Assembly: GCA_031292565.1 (NCBI GenBank)
Contig: JARLGW010000011.1
Location: 62,001 to 126,000, forward strand
DNA from: Paludibacteraceae bacterium
Lineage (GTDB): Bacteria; Bacteroidota; Bacteroidia; Bacteroidales; Paludibacteraceae
Direction of reading: 5' to 3'
DNA: 64,000 nt
Shown: positions 54,657 through 62,871 of the stretch, in pieces
How positions within the stretch are numbered: position 1 is the stretch's first letter
Layout: each line of letters begins with the position of its first letter
The notes under the pieces: model-generated
Database searches by the model: none
Told to the model about the DNA's origin: nothing
The model's input: only the letters and a program-made list of their open reading frames with translations
Position numbers and translations under genes: made by a program

Positions 54657-56606
54657 ATGAAGAGGCGTAGTCTTATCTTTCTGCTATTCTTAATAAGTCT
54701 AGTTGTACAAGGTGAAATTTTGGATCCAGTAAGGTGGTCTTTTGAGCAACACGCTATTTCAAAATCAGAAAAAGAATTAGTGTTCAAGGCAAAAATAGAG
54801 CATCCCTGGCACATCTATGGTATGAATCTGCCTGCCGATGGGCCTGTATCCACACAATTCTCGTTTGATAAAGTAGAAGGAGCTGTGCTGGTAGGAAAGG
54901 CTATGCCCGATCCCTCCATTGTACCGATAACTAAATACGATGAATCTTTTGCCATGAACCTCACCTGGTATGAAGGCGAGGCTGTTTTCATTCAAAAAAT
55001 AAAAGTAATAGACGGAAAGAAGTTTTTTGTTTCAGGTAAGCTTCAATACATGTGCTGCGACGATAAAAGCTGCCTGCCCCCCAAGAAAGAAAACTTCTCT
55101 TTTGGTCAAGAAAAAATTGAGGAAAAAGATTCCAATACAACGATTGTAGCCATTCCGATAGCAAAAATTAATGTAGATTCCGTGTCTAAAACCGGAATGA
55201 AAAAAAACTATTGGACTTCGGTAACCGATCAATTAAAAAGTTTCGGTCAAGATAATTTCGCCACCGGATCAATGTCATTATGGATCATCTTTTTTACAGG
55301 TTTTGTCGGCGGCTTGCTGGCTTTGTTTACCCCATGCGTTTGGCCCATCATACCTATGACAGTGAGTTTCTTTTTGAAACGTAACAACGATAAACGTAAA
55401 GGCCGTCAGGAAGCCCTCTTTTACGGTCTATCCATTGTTCTTATCTATGAAGTTTTAGGTTTGCTAGTCACCCTCCTTTTTGGAGCAAGTGCATTAAACA
55501 CCCTATCCACAAATGCTATATTTAATTTAATATTTTTCGCGTTATTAATCGTTTTTGCCATATCCTTTTTAGGCTTTTTTGAGATAACCCTTCCCGCATC
55601 GTGGTCAACAGCCCTCAATAAGAAAGCCGAAAATACCACGGGAGCCGTTAGTCTTTTATTAATGGCATCCACATTAGTAATAGTCTCTTTCTCTTGTACC
55701 GGGCCCATTATTGGCACCCTGTTGGTACAAGTTTCCACCTCCGGATCCTTGTTAGCACCCGCCATAGGGATGTTTGGTTTTGCATTGGCACTATCCATCC
55801 CCTTCAGTTTATTTGCCTTGTTTCCAACTTGGCTCAATGCCATGCCCCGCTCCGGTAGTTGGTTGAATACCGTGAAAGTAGGGTTAGCCTTTGTAGAATT
55901 AGCCTTGGCACTGAAATTTCTTTCCGTAGCCGACCTTACATCGGGCTGGAACATCCTTTCCCGTAATTTATTCATCGCCCTTTGGATTGTTTTTGCCTTG
56001 GGTTTTGGTTTCTATATGCTTGGTTTTATTCGTTTTCCACACGATGCCAAAGGGCAACACATCACATGGCTCCGACGGATATTAGCCGTTTTTGCATTTC
56101 TGATTGTAGCCTATTTGGCATGCGGCTTTTGGGGCTCACCGCTAAAAGGAATAAGCGCTTTTTTACCCCCGCTGCAGAACAAGCAGGTATTTCACGATTA
56201 TGATGAAGGAATGAAGTTTGCCGAGAAAAATCATTTACCAGTTTTTGTCGATTTTACAGGTTATGGCTGTGTAAATTGTCGTAAGATGGAAGCCTCCGTG
56301 TTTACAAATGCCGAGGTAGTAAAGCAAATGTCGCGCTTTGTGGTTATCGACTTATATGTTGATGACCGGGCGAAACTGGCAAAACCTGTCACAGTGTTGG
56401 ATAACGGCAAACCCTTGGTTCTTGAAACAACCGGTGATAAATGGAGTTATTTGCAACGGGTAAAATTTGGAGCGAATGCACAGCCCTACTACGTGTTGTT
56501 GGACAACAACGGGTATTCGGTTTCAAAAGCCTATGCTTATAATGAAGACATCGGTAAGTTTCTTTCATTTCTAAAGCAAGGGCTGACCATTTACCAAAAA
56601 GAATAG
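54657..56606 (+). CDS. DsbD-like thiol:disulfide interchange protein
   Basis: Inner membrane protein that carries electrons from cytoplasmic thioredoxin to the periplasm; 649 residues from ATG 54657 (an upstream TTG frame lacks a good signal). Residues 1-20 are a signal peptide. The N-terminal periplasmic domain has the CCDDKSC cysteines. The membrane core has eight or so helices, with the cysteine motifs FTPCVWPIIPM and FSCTGPIIG. The C-terminal thioredoxin-like domain has CVNC (Cys538 and Cys541). All six redox cysteines of DsbD are present. It follows sprA by 62 bases. Redox supply to periplasmic substrates is a sensible role. Confidence 0.94.
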   Translation: MKRRSLIFLLFLISLVVQGEILDPVRWSFEQHAISKSEKELVFKAKIEHPWHIYGMNLPADGPVSTQFSFDKVEGAVLVGKAMPDPSIVPITKYDESFAMNLTWYEGEAVFIQKIKVIDGKKFFVSGKLQYMCCDDKSCLPPKKENFSFGQEKIEEKDSNTTIVAIPIAKINVDSVSKTGMKKNYWTSVTDQLKSFGQDNFATGSMSLWIIFFTGFVGGLLALFTPCVWPIIPMTVSFFLKRNNDKRKGRQEALFYGLSIVLIYEVLGLLVTLLFGASALNTLSTNAIFNLIFFALLIVFAISFLGFFEITLPASWSTALNKKAENTTGAVSLLLMASTLVIVSFSCTGPIIGTLLVQVSTSGSLLAPAIGMFGFALALSIPFSLFALFPTWLNAMPRSGSWLNTVKVGLAFVELALALKFLSVADLTSGWNILSRNLFIALWIVFALGFGFYMLGFIRFPHDAKGQHITWLRRILAVFAFLIVAYLACGFWGSPLKGISAFLPPLQNKQVFHDYDEGMKFAEKNHLPVFVDFTGYGCVNCRKMEASVFTNAEVVKQMSRFVVIDLYVDDRAKLAKPVTVLDNGKPLVLETTGDKWSYLQRVKFGANAQPYYVLLDNNGYSVSKAYAYNEDIGKFLSFLKQGLTIYQKE

Positions 56607-56636
56607 ACGAAAATTAACAATGACCCGTTATATGTG

Positions 56637-56674
56637 ACGCAAATCTGCCTATTTGGCAGTTTTGCGTTTAATTT
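56637..56674 (+). terminator. Intrinsic terminator after the DsbD-like gene
   Basis: ACGCAAA and TTTGCGT enclose CTGCC/GGCAG (one mismatch between) around TATTT, followed by TTAATTTTT. Starts 31 bases after the stop. Confidence 0.8.
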
Positions 56675-56748
56675 TTCTGTCAAACCGATGTTGGCAAAAA
56701 AATTGTAAAGCAATGAGGTGACAAAACTGTAAAAAATTATTTTAAAAT

Positions 56749-57318
56749 ATGACAAAACATAAACAACCGGAAAAAGAAGAACTAGAAGAGCAAACTCTAC
56801 AAGAGGAGACAGACACTACCACGGCTGCTACCGAGGCGGAAGGTACAACGGAAGAACAATCTCTTGACACAACTACAGAAGATTTGGAGAAGAAGTTTGC
56901 CGACCTGAACGATTCTCACTTGAGATTAATGGCGGAATTTGATAATTACCGTAAACGCACCATGCGCGAAAAGGCCGATTTACTAAAATCTGCATCCGAA
57001 GGCGTTTTGGTAAACGTGCTTCCATTGGTTGATGATTTTGAACGCGGTTTGCAACTAACAGAACAGGCTACCGATATAAATGCCGTGAGAGACGGGATGA
57101 TTCTGATTTACAATAAATTCTTAGCATTTCTTACTCAAAACGGCGTGAAAACTATTGAGACAAAGGAGCAACCCTTTGATACCGAGTTCCACGAAGCCAT
57201 AACAACCATTCCGGCACCTACCGAAGAACTAAAAGGAAAAATAATTGATTGTGTGCAAAAAGGTTACACGCTCAATGATAAAGTGATTCGTTTCTCTAAA
57301 GTGGTAGTAGGAGAATAG
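56749..57318 (+). CDS. grpE: Nucleotide exchange factor GrpE
   Basis: Exchange factor that releases ADP from DnaK; 189 residues. The N-terminus is acidic and disordered (rich in Glu, Thr and Gln), followed by the long coiled-coil helix (LRLMAEFDNYRKRTMREKADL) and the short beta domain (KGYTLNDKVIRFSKVVVG), which is the GrpE end motif. dnaJ follows 58 bases later; dnaK is not in the window. I see no CIRCE element upstream. The dsbD terminator lies 75 bases upstream, so this gene begins a new unit, but no perfect TAnnTTTG box is present and a stress sigma factor could be involved. Confidence 0.95.
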   Translation: MTKHKQPEKEELEEQTLQEETDTTTAATEAEGTTEEQSLDTTTEDLEKKFADLNDSHLRLMAEFDNYRKRTMREKADLLKSASEGVLVNVLPLVDDFERGLQLTEQATDINAVRDGMILIYNKFLAFLTQNGVKTIETKEQPFDTEFHEAITTIPAPTEELKGKIIDCVQKGYTLNDKVIRFSKVVVGE

Positions 57319-57319
57319 G

Positions 57320-57350
57320 TTATTAACAGGTTATTAACAACTTATCAACA
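57320..57350 (+). repeat. Three 9-mers at exact 11-base spacing between grpE and dnaJ
   Basis: TTATTAACA at 57320 and 57331, then TTATCAACA at 57342, all on the same strand and starting 11 bases apart, beginning 2 bases after the grpE stop. The third copy has one mismatch to the DnaA box TTATCCACA. They could be a binding site for a regulator or merely a short tandem duplication. Confidence 0.5.
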
Positions 57351-57376
57351 ATTGCTGATGAGTTAATTTTAGATAT

Positions 57377-58534
57377 ATGTCAAAAAGAGATTATTACGAG
57401 GTACTGGGAGTGACGAAAGGAGCTTCAGATGATGAGATAAAAAAAGCCTACCGGAAAAAAGCCATTCAATATCATCCCGATAAAAATCCGGGAGATAAAG
57501 CCTCGGAAGAGAAATTTAAAGAAGCAGCGGAAGCTTATGAAGTGCTGAGCGATGCACAAAAACGTCAACGATACGACCAATTCGGTCATGCCGGGTTAGG
57601 CGGTAATGGTGGCGGTGGTGGTAATGCCCAGTGGAGCGGAAACATGGATGATATTTTCTCTCATTTTGGAGATATTTTTGGTGGACATTTTGGCGGTGGT
57701 TTCGGTGGCTTTGGCGGCGGTGGCCGTTCGTCAGGTCAGCGAGTGAATAAAGGTGCCGATTTGCGTGTGAAAGTAAAATTAAACCTGTCGGAAATAGCCA
57801 ACGGCGTAGAGAAAAAAATCAAAGTAAAAAAATATGTAGCCTGTTCGCATTGCGGAGGCACGGGTGCCGAAGACCCCAATAGCGTAACCACATGCCCTAC
57901 TTGTAGAGGTACGGGGCGCATTACCCGTGTGCAACAAACCATACTGGGAGCTATGCAAACACAAACTACCTGCCCTTCCTGTGGAGGCGAAGGCAAAACG
58001 ATAACCAATAAATGTACTCATTGCAATGGCGAAGGCGTGGTGCGCGACGAGGAAGTTATTTCCATCAACATCCCTGCAGGGGTGATGGAAGGCATGCAAC
58101 TGTCGTTGAACGGAAAAGGAAATGCTGCCAGACATGGAGGCGTAAACGGCGATTTGCTGGTGGTGATTGAAGAAGAACCACACCCTGAATTGATTCGTGA
58201 TGAAAACGATTTGATATATAACTTACTGCTGGACGTGCCGACGGCTGTACTGGGCGGTTCGGTAGAAGTGCCTACTATCGACGGGAAAGTAAAAGTTAAG
58301 ATTGAACCCGGAACCCAACCTGCCAAAGTGCTTCGTTTGCGTGGCAAAGGGTTACCTAGCGTGAACAGATATGGTACCGGCGATTTGTTGGTCAACATCG
58401 GTATTTACATCCCTGAGAATTTGAGCAAGGATGAGAAAAAAGTGATAGAAAAATTGCAGGAATCGCCTAACGTTAAGCCGACAAGCTCGGCCTCAAAAGA
58501 TTTTTTCAGACGATTTAAGAACATGTTTGAATAA
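57377..58534 (+). CDS. dnaJ: Chaperone protein DnaJ
   Basis: Type I J-protein that delivers clients to DnaK and stimulates its ATPase; 385 residues. The J domain (1-70) contains the HPD motif in [13 protein letters not shown] Gly/Phe-rich linker (about 75-120, [11 protein letters not shown]) precedes four zinc-binding CxxCxGxG repeats ([32 protein letters not shown]). The C-terminal substrate-binding domains have the [15 protein letters not shown] motif. Complete and standard. It is followed by a strong terminator 11 bases after the stop. In an operon with grpE. Confidence 0.97.
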   Translation: MSKRDYYEVLGVTKGASDDEIKKAYRKKAIQYHPDKNPGDKASEEKFKEAAEAYEVLSDAQKRQRYDQFGHAGLGGNGGGGGNAQWSGNMDDIFSHFGDIFGGHFGGGFGGFGGGGRSSGQRVNKGADLRVKVKLNLSEIANGVEKKIKVKKYVACSHCGGTGAEDPNSVTTCPTCRGTGRITRVQQTILGAMQTQTTCPSCGGEGKTITNKCTHCNGEGVVRDEEVISINIPAGVMEGMQLSLNGKGNAARHGGVNGDLLVVIEEEPHPELIRDENDLIYNLLLDVPTAVLGGSVEVPTIDGKVKVKIEPGTQPAKVLRLRGKGLPSVNRYGTGDLLVNIGIYIPENLSKDEKKVIEKLQESPNVKPTSSASKDFFRRFKNMFE

Positions 58535-58544
58535 ATAATACAGT

Positions 58545-58574
58545 AACCGGAAGTATTTACTTCCGGTTTTTTTG
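58545..58574 (+). terminator. Intrinsic terminator after dnaJ
   Basis: Perfect 11-bp stem AACCGGAAGTA with TACTTCCGGTT around TT, followed by TTTTTTG. Starts 11 bases after the stop. Confidence 0.93.
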
Positions 58575-58653
58575 TCTTAAAAATGTATCGCAAAAATTGA
58601 AATGTATAAAAAAATATGCATCTTTGTTTTTAATCAACAGTAGATAATAATAT

Positions 58654-59502
58654 ATGGTTCAAGTAGGAAAGTTTAATGATCTGAAGTTACTCCGGTTTAC
58701 GGATAAAGGCGCTATACTTGATGGTGAAGAGAGTGGTGATATTTTGTTACCTAGAAAATATCTAAAGGATTGGATGTGCGAGGGCGAAATTGTACATGTA
58801 TTTGTGTATCCCGACACGAAAGATCAACTGGTGGGTACCCGCGAAAAACCGTATGCCCAGGTTGGCGATTTTGCGTTCCTAAATGTAGAGTTGGTAAATA
58901 ATGCCGGAGCGTATTTGGATTGGGGCGTTGCCCGCAATCTTTTTGTTCCGATGCGCGAGCAACGGGCTCGCATGAATGAAGAAGGCACCTATTTGGTACA
59001 CATCGTGTATAACGAAAATACCCAACGGATATTCGGCACCGCCAAGTACGATAAATATATAGATAAAACAAAACCACCCTACGAAGTGGGTGATGCCGTG
59101 GAAATACTCATAGCAGCGCAAACAGAGCTTGGCTTTAAAACCATTATAGACAATCGTTACGCGGGGATGCTCTATGCCAACGAATTGTTCGATACGATGG
59201 AGCTGGGTCAAATATGTACCGCGTATATAAAACGCATCAGGGATGATTTTAAAATAGATTTAAGCCTGTCCAAGATAGGATTTACACGCGTGGAGGATTT
59301 TGCCGATGAGCTTTATGAGCGAATTGTGGAACGAGGTGGGTTTGTGGCCATCAACGATAAAAGTGATGCCGAAAGTATTTACGAAATGTTTGGCGTGAGC
59401 AAAAAAACATTTAAGAAAGCCTTGGGTACCTTGTACCGAAAACGCATGATAAGCATTACCGAAAATGGAGTTCAACTAACGGAGGAAGAAACTACCGATT
59501 AG
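58654..59502 (+). CDS. CvfB/YitL-like S1 RNA-binding protein
   Basis: A 282-residue cytoplasmic protein with S1-type OB folds and a C-terminal winged-helix, matching the CvfB family (virulence regulator B of Staphylococcus). The order is N-terminal S1-like (VGKFNDLKLLRFTDKGAILDG), a second S1 (GAYLDWGVARNLFVPMREQ), a third (GMLYANELFDTMELGQICTAYIKRIRDDFKIDLSLSK) and a winged helix (SAESIYEMFGVSKKTFKKALG-like segment). CvfB binds RNA; in Bacteroidota the role is not established. The gene has a near-consensus promoter (CATCTTTG at about 58618) and a downstream terminator, so it is monocistronic. Confidence 0.88.
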   Translation: MVQVGKFNDLKLLRFTDKGAILDGEESGDILLPRKYLKDWMCEGEIVHVFVYPDTKDQLVGTREKPYAQVGDFAFLNVELVNNAGAYLDWGVARNLFVPMREQRARMNEEGTYLVHIVYNENTQRIFGTAKYDKYIDKTKPPYEVGDAVEILIAAQTELGFKTIIDNRYAGMLYANELFDTMELGQICTAYIKRIRDDFKIDLSLSKIGFTRVEDFADELYERIVERGGFVAINDKSDAESIYEMFGVSKKTFKKALGTLYRKRMISITENGVQLTEEETTD

Positions 59503-59507
59503 GTTAA

Positions 59508-59541
59508 ACAAAAAAGAATCTCAAAAGAGATTCTTTTTTTA
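59508..59541. terminator. Bidirectional intrinsic terminator
   Basis: AAAAAAGAATCTC with GAGATTCTTTTTT around AAAA, with T-runs on either strand. Lies between convergent genes ending at 59502 and 59558. Confidence 0.88.
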
Positions 59542-59557
59542 TTTAGAGTTTTGTCAT

Positions 59558-60514
59558 TTAGAGTTTTGCTACAATAGACTGTTCCAGTTTCAACAAATCT
59601 TTTGTAAAGTTTCGTATTCCCTCGGCAAGTTTTTCTGTTGCCATAGCATCCTCATTCATCATCCAACGGAATTTGTTTTCACCCATGCTTATTTTCTGTA
59701 TGTCGGATTGTTTCGCGGTTTGGCTGTTCAGTTTTTCCACCAGCACCCCTTCTTTTGTGCCCAGTTCGTGAAGCAGGGCGGGCGATATGGTAAGCAAATC
59801 GCATCCTGCCAGTTCAATAATTTCGTCCATGTTGCGGAAGCTGGCTCCCATTACCACCGTTTTGTAATCAAACTTTTTGTAGTAATTGTATATGTTTGTT
59901 ACTGATATTACGCCGGGATCCTCTTGAGGTGCAAAGCCGTCAACCCCGTTGTTTTTCTTATACCAATCCAATATACGACCCACGAAAGGTGAAATTAAAG
60001 TGGCCTTGGCTTCGGCGCATGCAATGGCTTGGGCTATGGAAAACAATAAGGTGAGGTTGCAATGGATGCCTTCTTTTTCAAGTACCTCGGCTGCTTTTAT
60101 GCCTTCCCACGTGGAGGCAATTTTTATAAGGATGCGTTCTTTGTTAATGCCGGCTTCGGCATAGAGAGCTATTATTTCTTTTGCTTTTGCAATAGTGCGT
60201 TCGGTGTCGAAACTCAATCGTGCATCCACCTCGGTTGATACCCTTCCAGGTACTAATTTGAGAATCTCCAGGCCGAAGTTTACCGCCAGTTTGTCCAAAG
60301 CCACACTTAGTTGAACGCTTTTGTCGGTCGATTTTTGCCGAGCAAAAGCAATGGCTTCATCCACCAGCTTTTGATATTGTGGCAACTGCGATGCGGCGTA
60401 AATAAGCGATGGGTTTGTAGTGCTATCTATCGGTTTGTAATTGATTATAGATTCAAAGTCGCCGGTATCGGCTACCACCTTAGTATGCTGTTTAAGTTGT
60501 TCAAGAAGGTTCAT
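59558..60514 (-). CDS. tal: Transaldolase
   Basis: Transfers dihydroxyacetone between sugar phosphates in the non-oxidative pentose phosphate pathway; 318 residues, like E. coli TalB (317). Visible are the start [20 protein letters not shown], the [12 protein letters not shown] substrate motif, the Schiff-base Lys in [19 protein letters not shown], and [23 protein letters not shown] near the end. Complete. It is alone between a terminator downstream and the LRR gene's terminator upstream; no perfect promoter box precedes it. Confidence 0.96.
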   Translation of the reverse strand: MNLLEQLKQHTKVVADTGDFESIINYKPIDSTTNPSLIYAASQLPQYQKLVDEAIAFARQKSTDKSVQLSVALDKLAVNFGLEILKLVPGRVSTEVDARLSFDTERTIAKAKEIIALYAEAGINKERILIKIASTWEGIKAAEVLEKEGIHCNLTLLFSIAQAIACAEAKATLISPFVGRILDWYKKNNGVDGFAPQEDPGVISVTNIYNYYKKFDYKTVVMGASFRNMDEIIELAGCDLLTISPALLHELGTKEGVLVEKLNSQTAKQSDIQKISMGENKFRWMMNEDAMATEKLAEGIRNFTKDLLKLEQSIVAKL

Positions 60515-60587
60515 AATATAATGTTTTTAATATTTATAATACAACAGTTAGGCAAGGCAAAGGTTGCAACATTTAGCTTTTATAAAC

Positions 60588-60624
60588 AAAAAAGAGTGAA
60601 GGTTTAATGTCCTTCACTCTTTTC
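60588..60624 (-). terminator. Intrinsic terminator after the LRR gene
   Basis: AAAAGAGTGAAGG with CCTTCACTCTTTT around eight bases, followed on the minus strand by TTTTTTGTTT. It lies 22 bases after the LRR stop and ahead of tal. Confidence 0.88.
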
Positions 60625-60645
60625 CATTATGTTGGATATAATTTA

Positions 60646-61326
60646 TTATTCTCCAGCAGCTTTAATTACCACATCTTCTTGGATGTTGATAAAGTCGCCC
60701 CATTGTTTAGCTCCTTGGTAAGCATCTTTAGCTCCTTCCGGCACGTGAAGAATGCAAGTGCTAGGATCAACGGCAAAGAACACGCCTTTACCTAAATCGG
60801 AAATTGGTTTTGAGTTGTAAACTGTGATAGAAGTGATGCTTTTACATTTGTAGTAAGCTTGTTCGCCAATAGCTATAACAGTTTGAGGAATTGTTGTTTC
60901 AGTTAAACCATAACAAGACCAAAATGCTTTTTCGCCGATGCCTCCAAGATTTTTAGGAAATATGATTTGAGAAAGACCTTGTTTTCCTGTAATGTTTTTT
61001 TCATTAAAGAAAGCAAATTGAGGAATTGTGTTTGCTTTATACGTTGCCTTTTTACCATCTCTTACAGTCCCTTTTTCGCCGGAGAATTCTACAATAGTAG
61101 CTCTCGATAAGTCTATAACTGAAAGCACTGGCATAGCATCGCGCATTGTTTTAAAATCTCTAGCATCAACAGAACCTGTAAGGATTAGGTTTGTAATTGA
61201 TTTTTTTTCTCCGTCGGTTAATGCTTTGTAAAGACCACCGGGAACAACACTCATTGTTTTTGATACTTGAGCATGCATGCTAATGGTTAGGCCTAAAATT
61301 GCAATTAATAAAAACGCCTTTTTCAT
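60646..61326 (-). CDS. BspA-type leucine-rich-repeat surface/secreted protein
   Basis: A 226-residue exported protein. Residues 1-20 form a signal peptide ending in MHAQ. From about residue 100 there are four or so LRR_5 (BspA/Treponema pallidum) repeats of about 23 residues with the pattern I-x-x-x-AF-x-x-C-x-x-L-x-x-I-x-I-P, for example IGEKAFWSCYGLTETTIPQ. Residues 25-100 are a non-repeat domain. A C-terminal part (DVVIKAAGE) does not look like a type IX tail or a lipoprotein. BspA-like proteins bind host or partner proteins, but a free-living role is equally likely. The leader upstream contains a tandem repeat. Confidence 0.87.
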   Translation of the reverse strand: MKKAFLLIAILGLTISMHAQVSKTMSVVPGGLYKALTDGEKKSITNLILTGSVDARDFKTMRDAMPVLSVIDLSRATIVEFSGEKGTVRDGKKATYKANTIPQFAFFNEKNITGKQGLSQIIFPKNLGGIGEKAFWSCYGLTETTIPQTVIAIGEQAYYKCKSITSITVYNSKPISDLGKGVFFAVDPSTCILHVPEGAKDAYQGAKQWGDFINIQEDVVIKAAGE

Positions 61327-61361
61327 GGTGATTTAAGTTAATTAATAAATATTTAGATAAT

Positions 61362-61397
61362 AATTGTATGTGTTTAAAAAATTGTATGTGTTTAAAA
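61362..61397. repeat. Two perfect tandem copies of an 18-mer
   Basis: AATTGTATGTGTTTAAAA at 61362-61379 and again at 61380-61397, in the presumed leader of the LRR gene. Recent slippage duplication is the simplest reason. Confidence 0.85.
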
Positions 61398-61416
61398 AGA
61401 AGAACCGTAAAGAGTG

Positions 61417-61424
61417 CAAATATA
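61417..61424 (-). promoter_or_regulatory. -7 promoter element for the LRR gene
   Basis: TATATTTG on the minus strand, 91 bases upstream of the ATG; the leader would include the tandem repeat. Confidence 0.5.
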
Positions 61425-61718
61425 TTTAATTCTATAAAAAATGGGACATGTTGTTTATAACTTTAAATGTTAAAATTTAGTTTAATGTTGAGTTTTTAAT
61501 TAAATGTGAATACTGTGTTAAAGATATTTTAAGATATAGGAGAAAATGAATTCATTTGTTTGGTGAAATACACAAACTGTGCCATTCGTGGTGCGTTGAG
61601 ATAATTTATCAAACAAAAGGTGGAATGCTGAAATTTTTATAATTATTTACTTGAAACAGGATTTAAAATTATATCTTTAAACAGCTGATTTATTGCTAAT
61701 TCTAATTTATACAATATT

Positions 61719-62696
61719 ATGGAATACAGAAGATTGAATGGCACAACGCTCGATGTGTCGGTAATTACCTTTGGTGCTTGGGCTGCCGGAGGTTGGATGT
61801 GGGGTAGCACGGATAGAAACGATGCCATTGATGCCATCCGCAAAAGTTATGATGTGGGTGTAACCAGCATTGATACCGCTCCAATATACGGGCAGGGAGA
61901 GAGTGAAGAAATTGTAGGCGAGGCTATTAAAGATATTCCGAGGGATAAAGTTCAACTGCTAACCAAGTTTGGCATGCGTTGGGATTTGGCTAAAGGTACG
62001 TTGGCCATGCATAGTAAGAATAATCAAGGCAAAGACATTGATGTATATAAGTATGCAGGCAAAGAGAGCGTGATAAAAGAGTGTGAGGATAGCCTCCGGC
62101 GTTTGCACACGGATTACATTGACTTGTATCAGATACATTGGCACGATGAAACCACGCCGATACATGAAACGTTTGAGGCGGTGGATCAATTAATTCGTCA
62201 AGGTAAGGTGCGTTATGCCGGGGTGTGCAACTATCGCAAGGAATGGATGGCCGAAGCCGAGAAAACACTCCCGTTAGTGAGCAACCAGATTCAGTATAGC
62301 ATGGTAAATCGTAAAATAGAAGCTGAAACCGTGCCTTATTGCATTGAACAAGGAAAGTCCATTTTGGCCTACAGCCCCTTGGAGCGTGGGTTGCTTACGG
62401 GGAAAATTACCCCTGGATACAAGTTTGCCGAAGGCGATCATCGGGCGGGTCTTCCTTCGTTTTCCGACGACAACATTGTCCGAGCCAACAATATGTTGGA
62501 AAAACTGAAACCGTTGGCAGCGCAAAAAGGTGTCACCCTTGGCCAATTAGTGCTTCGCTGGACGGTGCAACGCCCCGGAATTACCATCGCCTTGGCCGGG
62601 GCTCGTAATGCCACGCAAGCATTGCAAAATGCCAAAGCCGGCGAGTTTGTTCTCTCCGACAATGAAATGGCTTTTATCAATAGCGTGTTGGTCTGA
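61719..62696 (+). CDS. Aldo/keto reductase
   Basis: NADPH-dependent oxidoreductase of 325 residues, TIM-barrel family. The catalytic tetrad is visible: Asp and Tyr in SIDTAPIYGQGESEE (near residues 47-55), Lys in QLLTKFGMRWD and His in DLYQIHWHDE. The cofactor loop is in the C-terminal half (ALAGARNATQALQNAKAG). It looks like the YajO/YghZ-like group of AKRs (EYRRLNGTTLDVSVITFG). Substrate not predictable. It stands alone; 175 bases separate it from the next gene. Confidence 0.93.
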   Translation: MEYRRLNGTTLDVSVITFGAWAAGGWMWGSTDRNDAIDAIRKSYDVGVTSIDTAPIYGQGESEEIVGEAIKDIPRDKVQLLTKFGMRWDLAKGTLAMHSKNNQGKDIDVYKYAGKESVIKECEDSLRRLHTDYIDLYQIHWHDETTPIHETFEAVDQLIRQGKVRYAGVCNYRKEWMAEAEKTLPLVSNQIQYSMVNRKIEAETVPYCIEQGKSILAYSPLERGLLTGKITPGYKFAEGDHRAGLPSFSDDNIVRANNMLEKLKPLAAQKGVTLGQLVLRWTVQRPGITIALAGARNATQALQNAKAGEFVLSDNEMAFINSVLV

Positions 62697-62871
62697 TTCT
62701 TTATCAATGTAAGAAATATTATTTTTTTTGAGAACGGGGAATTGCTGTTAGGCTGCCTCATTCTTTTTTATAAGGCCTGTATTTGTTTTGTAACATGTAT
62801 TTAATCCTGGTGTCTCGTTTTTCAAAATTAGGGATGTTTCCTTTGCATTTAGTTTCAAAAAATTCAGTTAG

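Larger units (their letters stand above)
61327..61718. other. Divergent intergenic region, LRR leader and AKR upstream region
   Basis: No coding frame is supported in these 392 bases. It holds a TATATTTG promoter box and an 18-base tandem repeat in the presumed LRR leader. Towards the aldo/keto reductase gene there is only a near-consensus TATCTTTA (about 61672). The middle is extremely AT-rich and otherwise featureless. Confidence 0.5.

Noticed and set aside
57320-57350. Replication origin (DnaA box cluster) between grpE and dnaJ
   Set aside because: Only one copy is a single mismatch from the DnaA box, there is no AT-rich unwinding block, and dnaA/dnaN/rpmH are not near.
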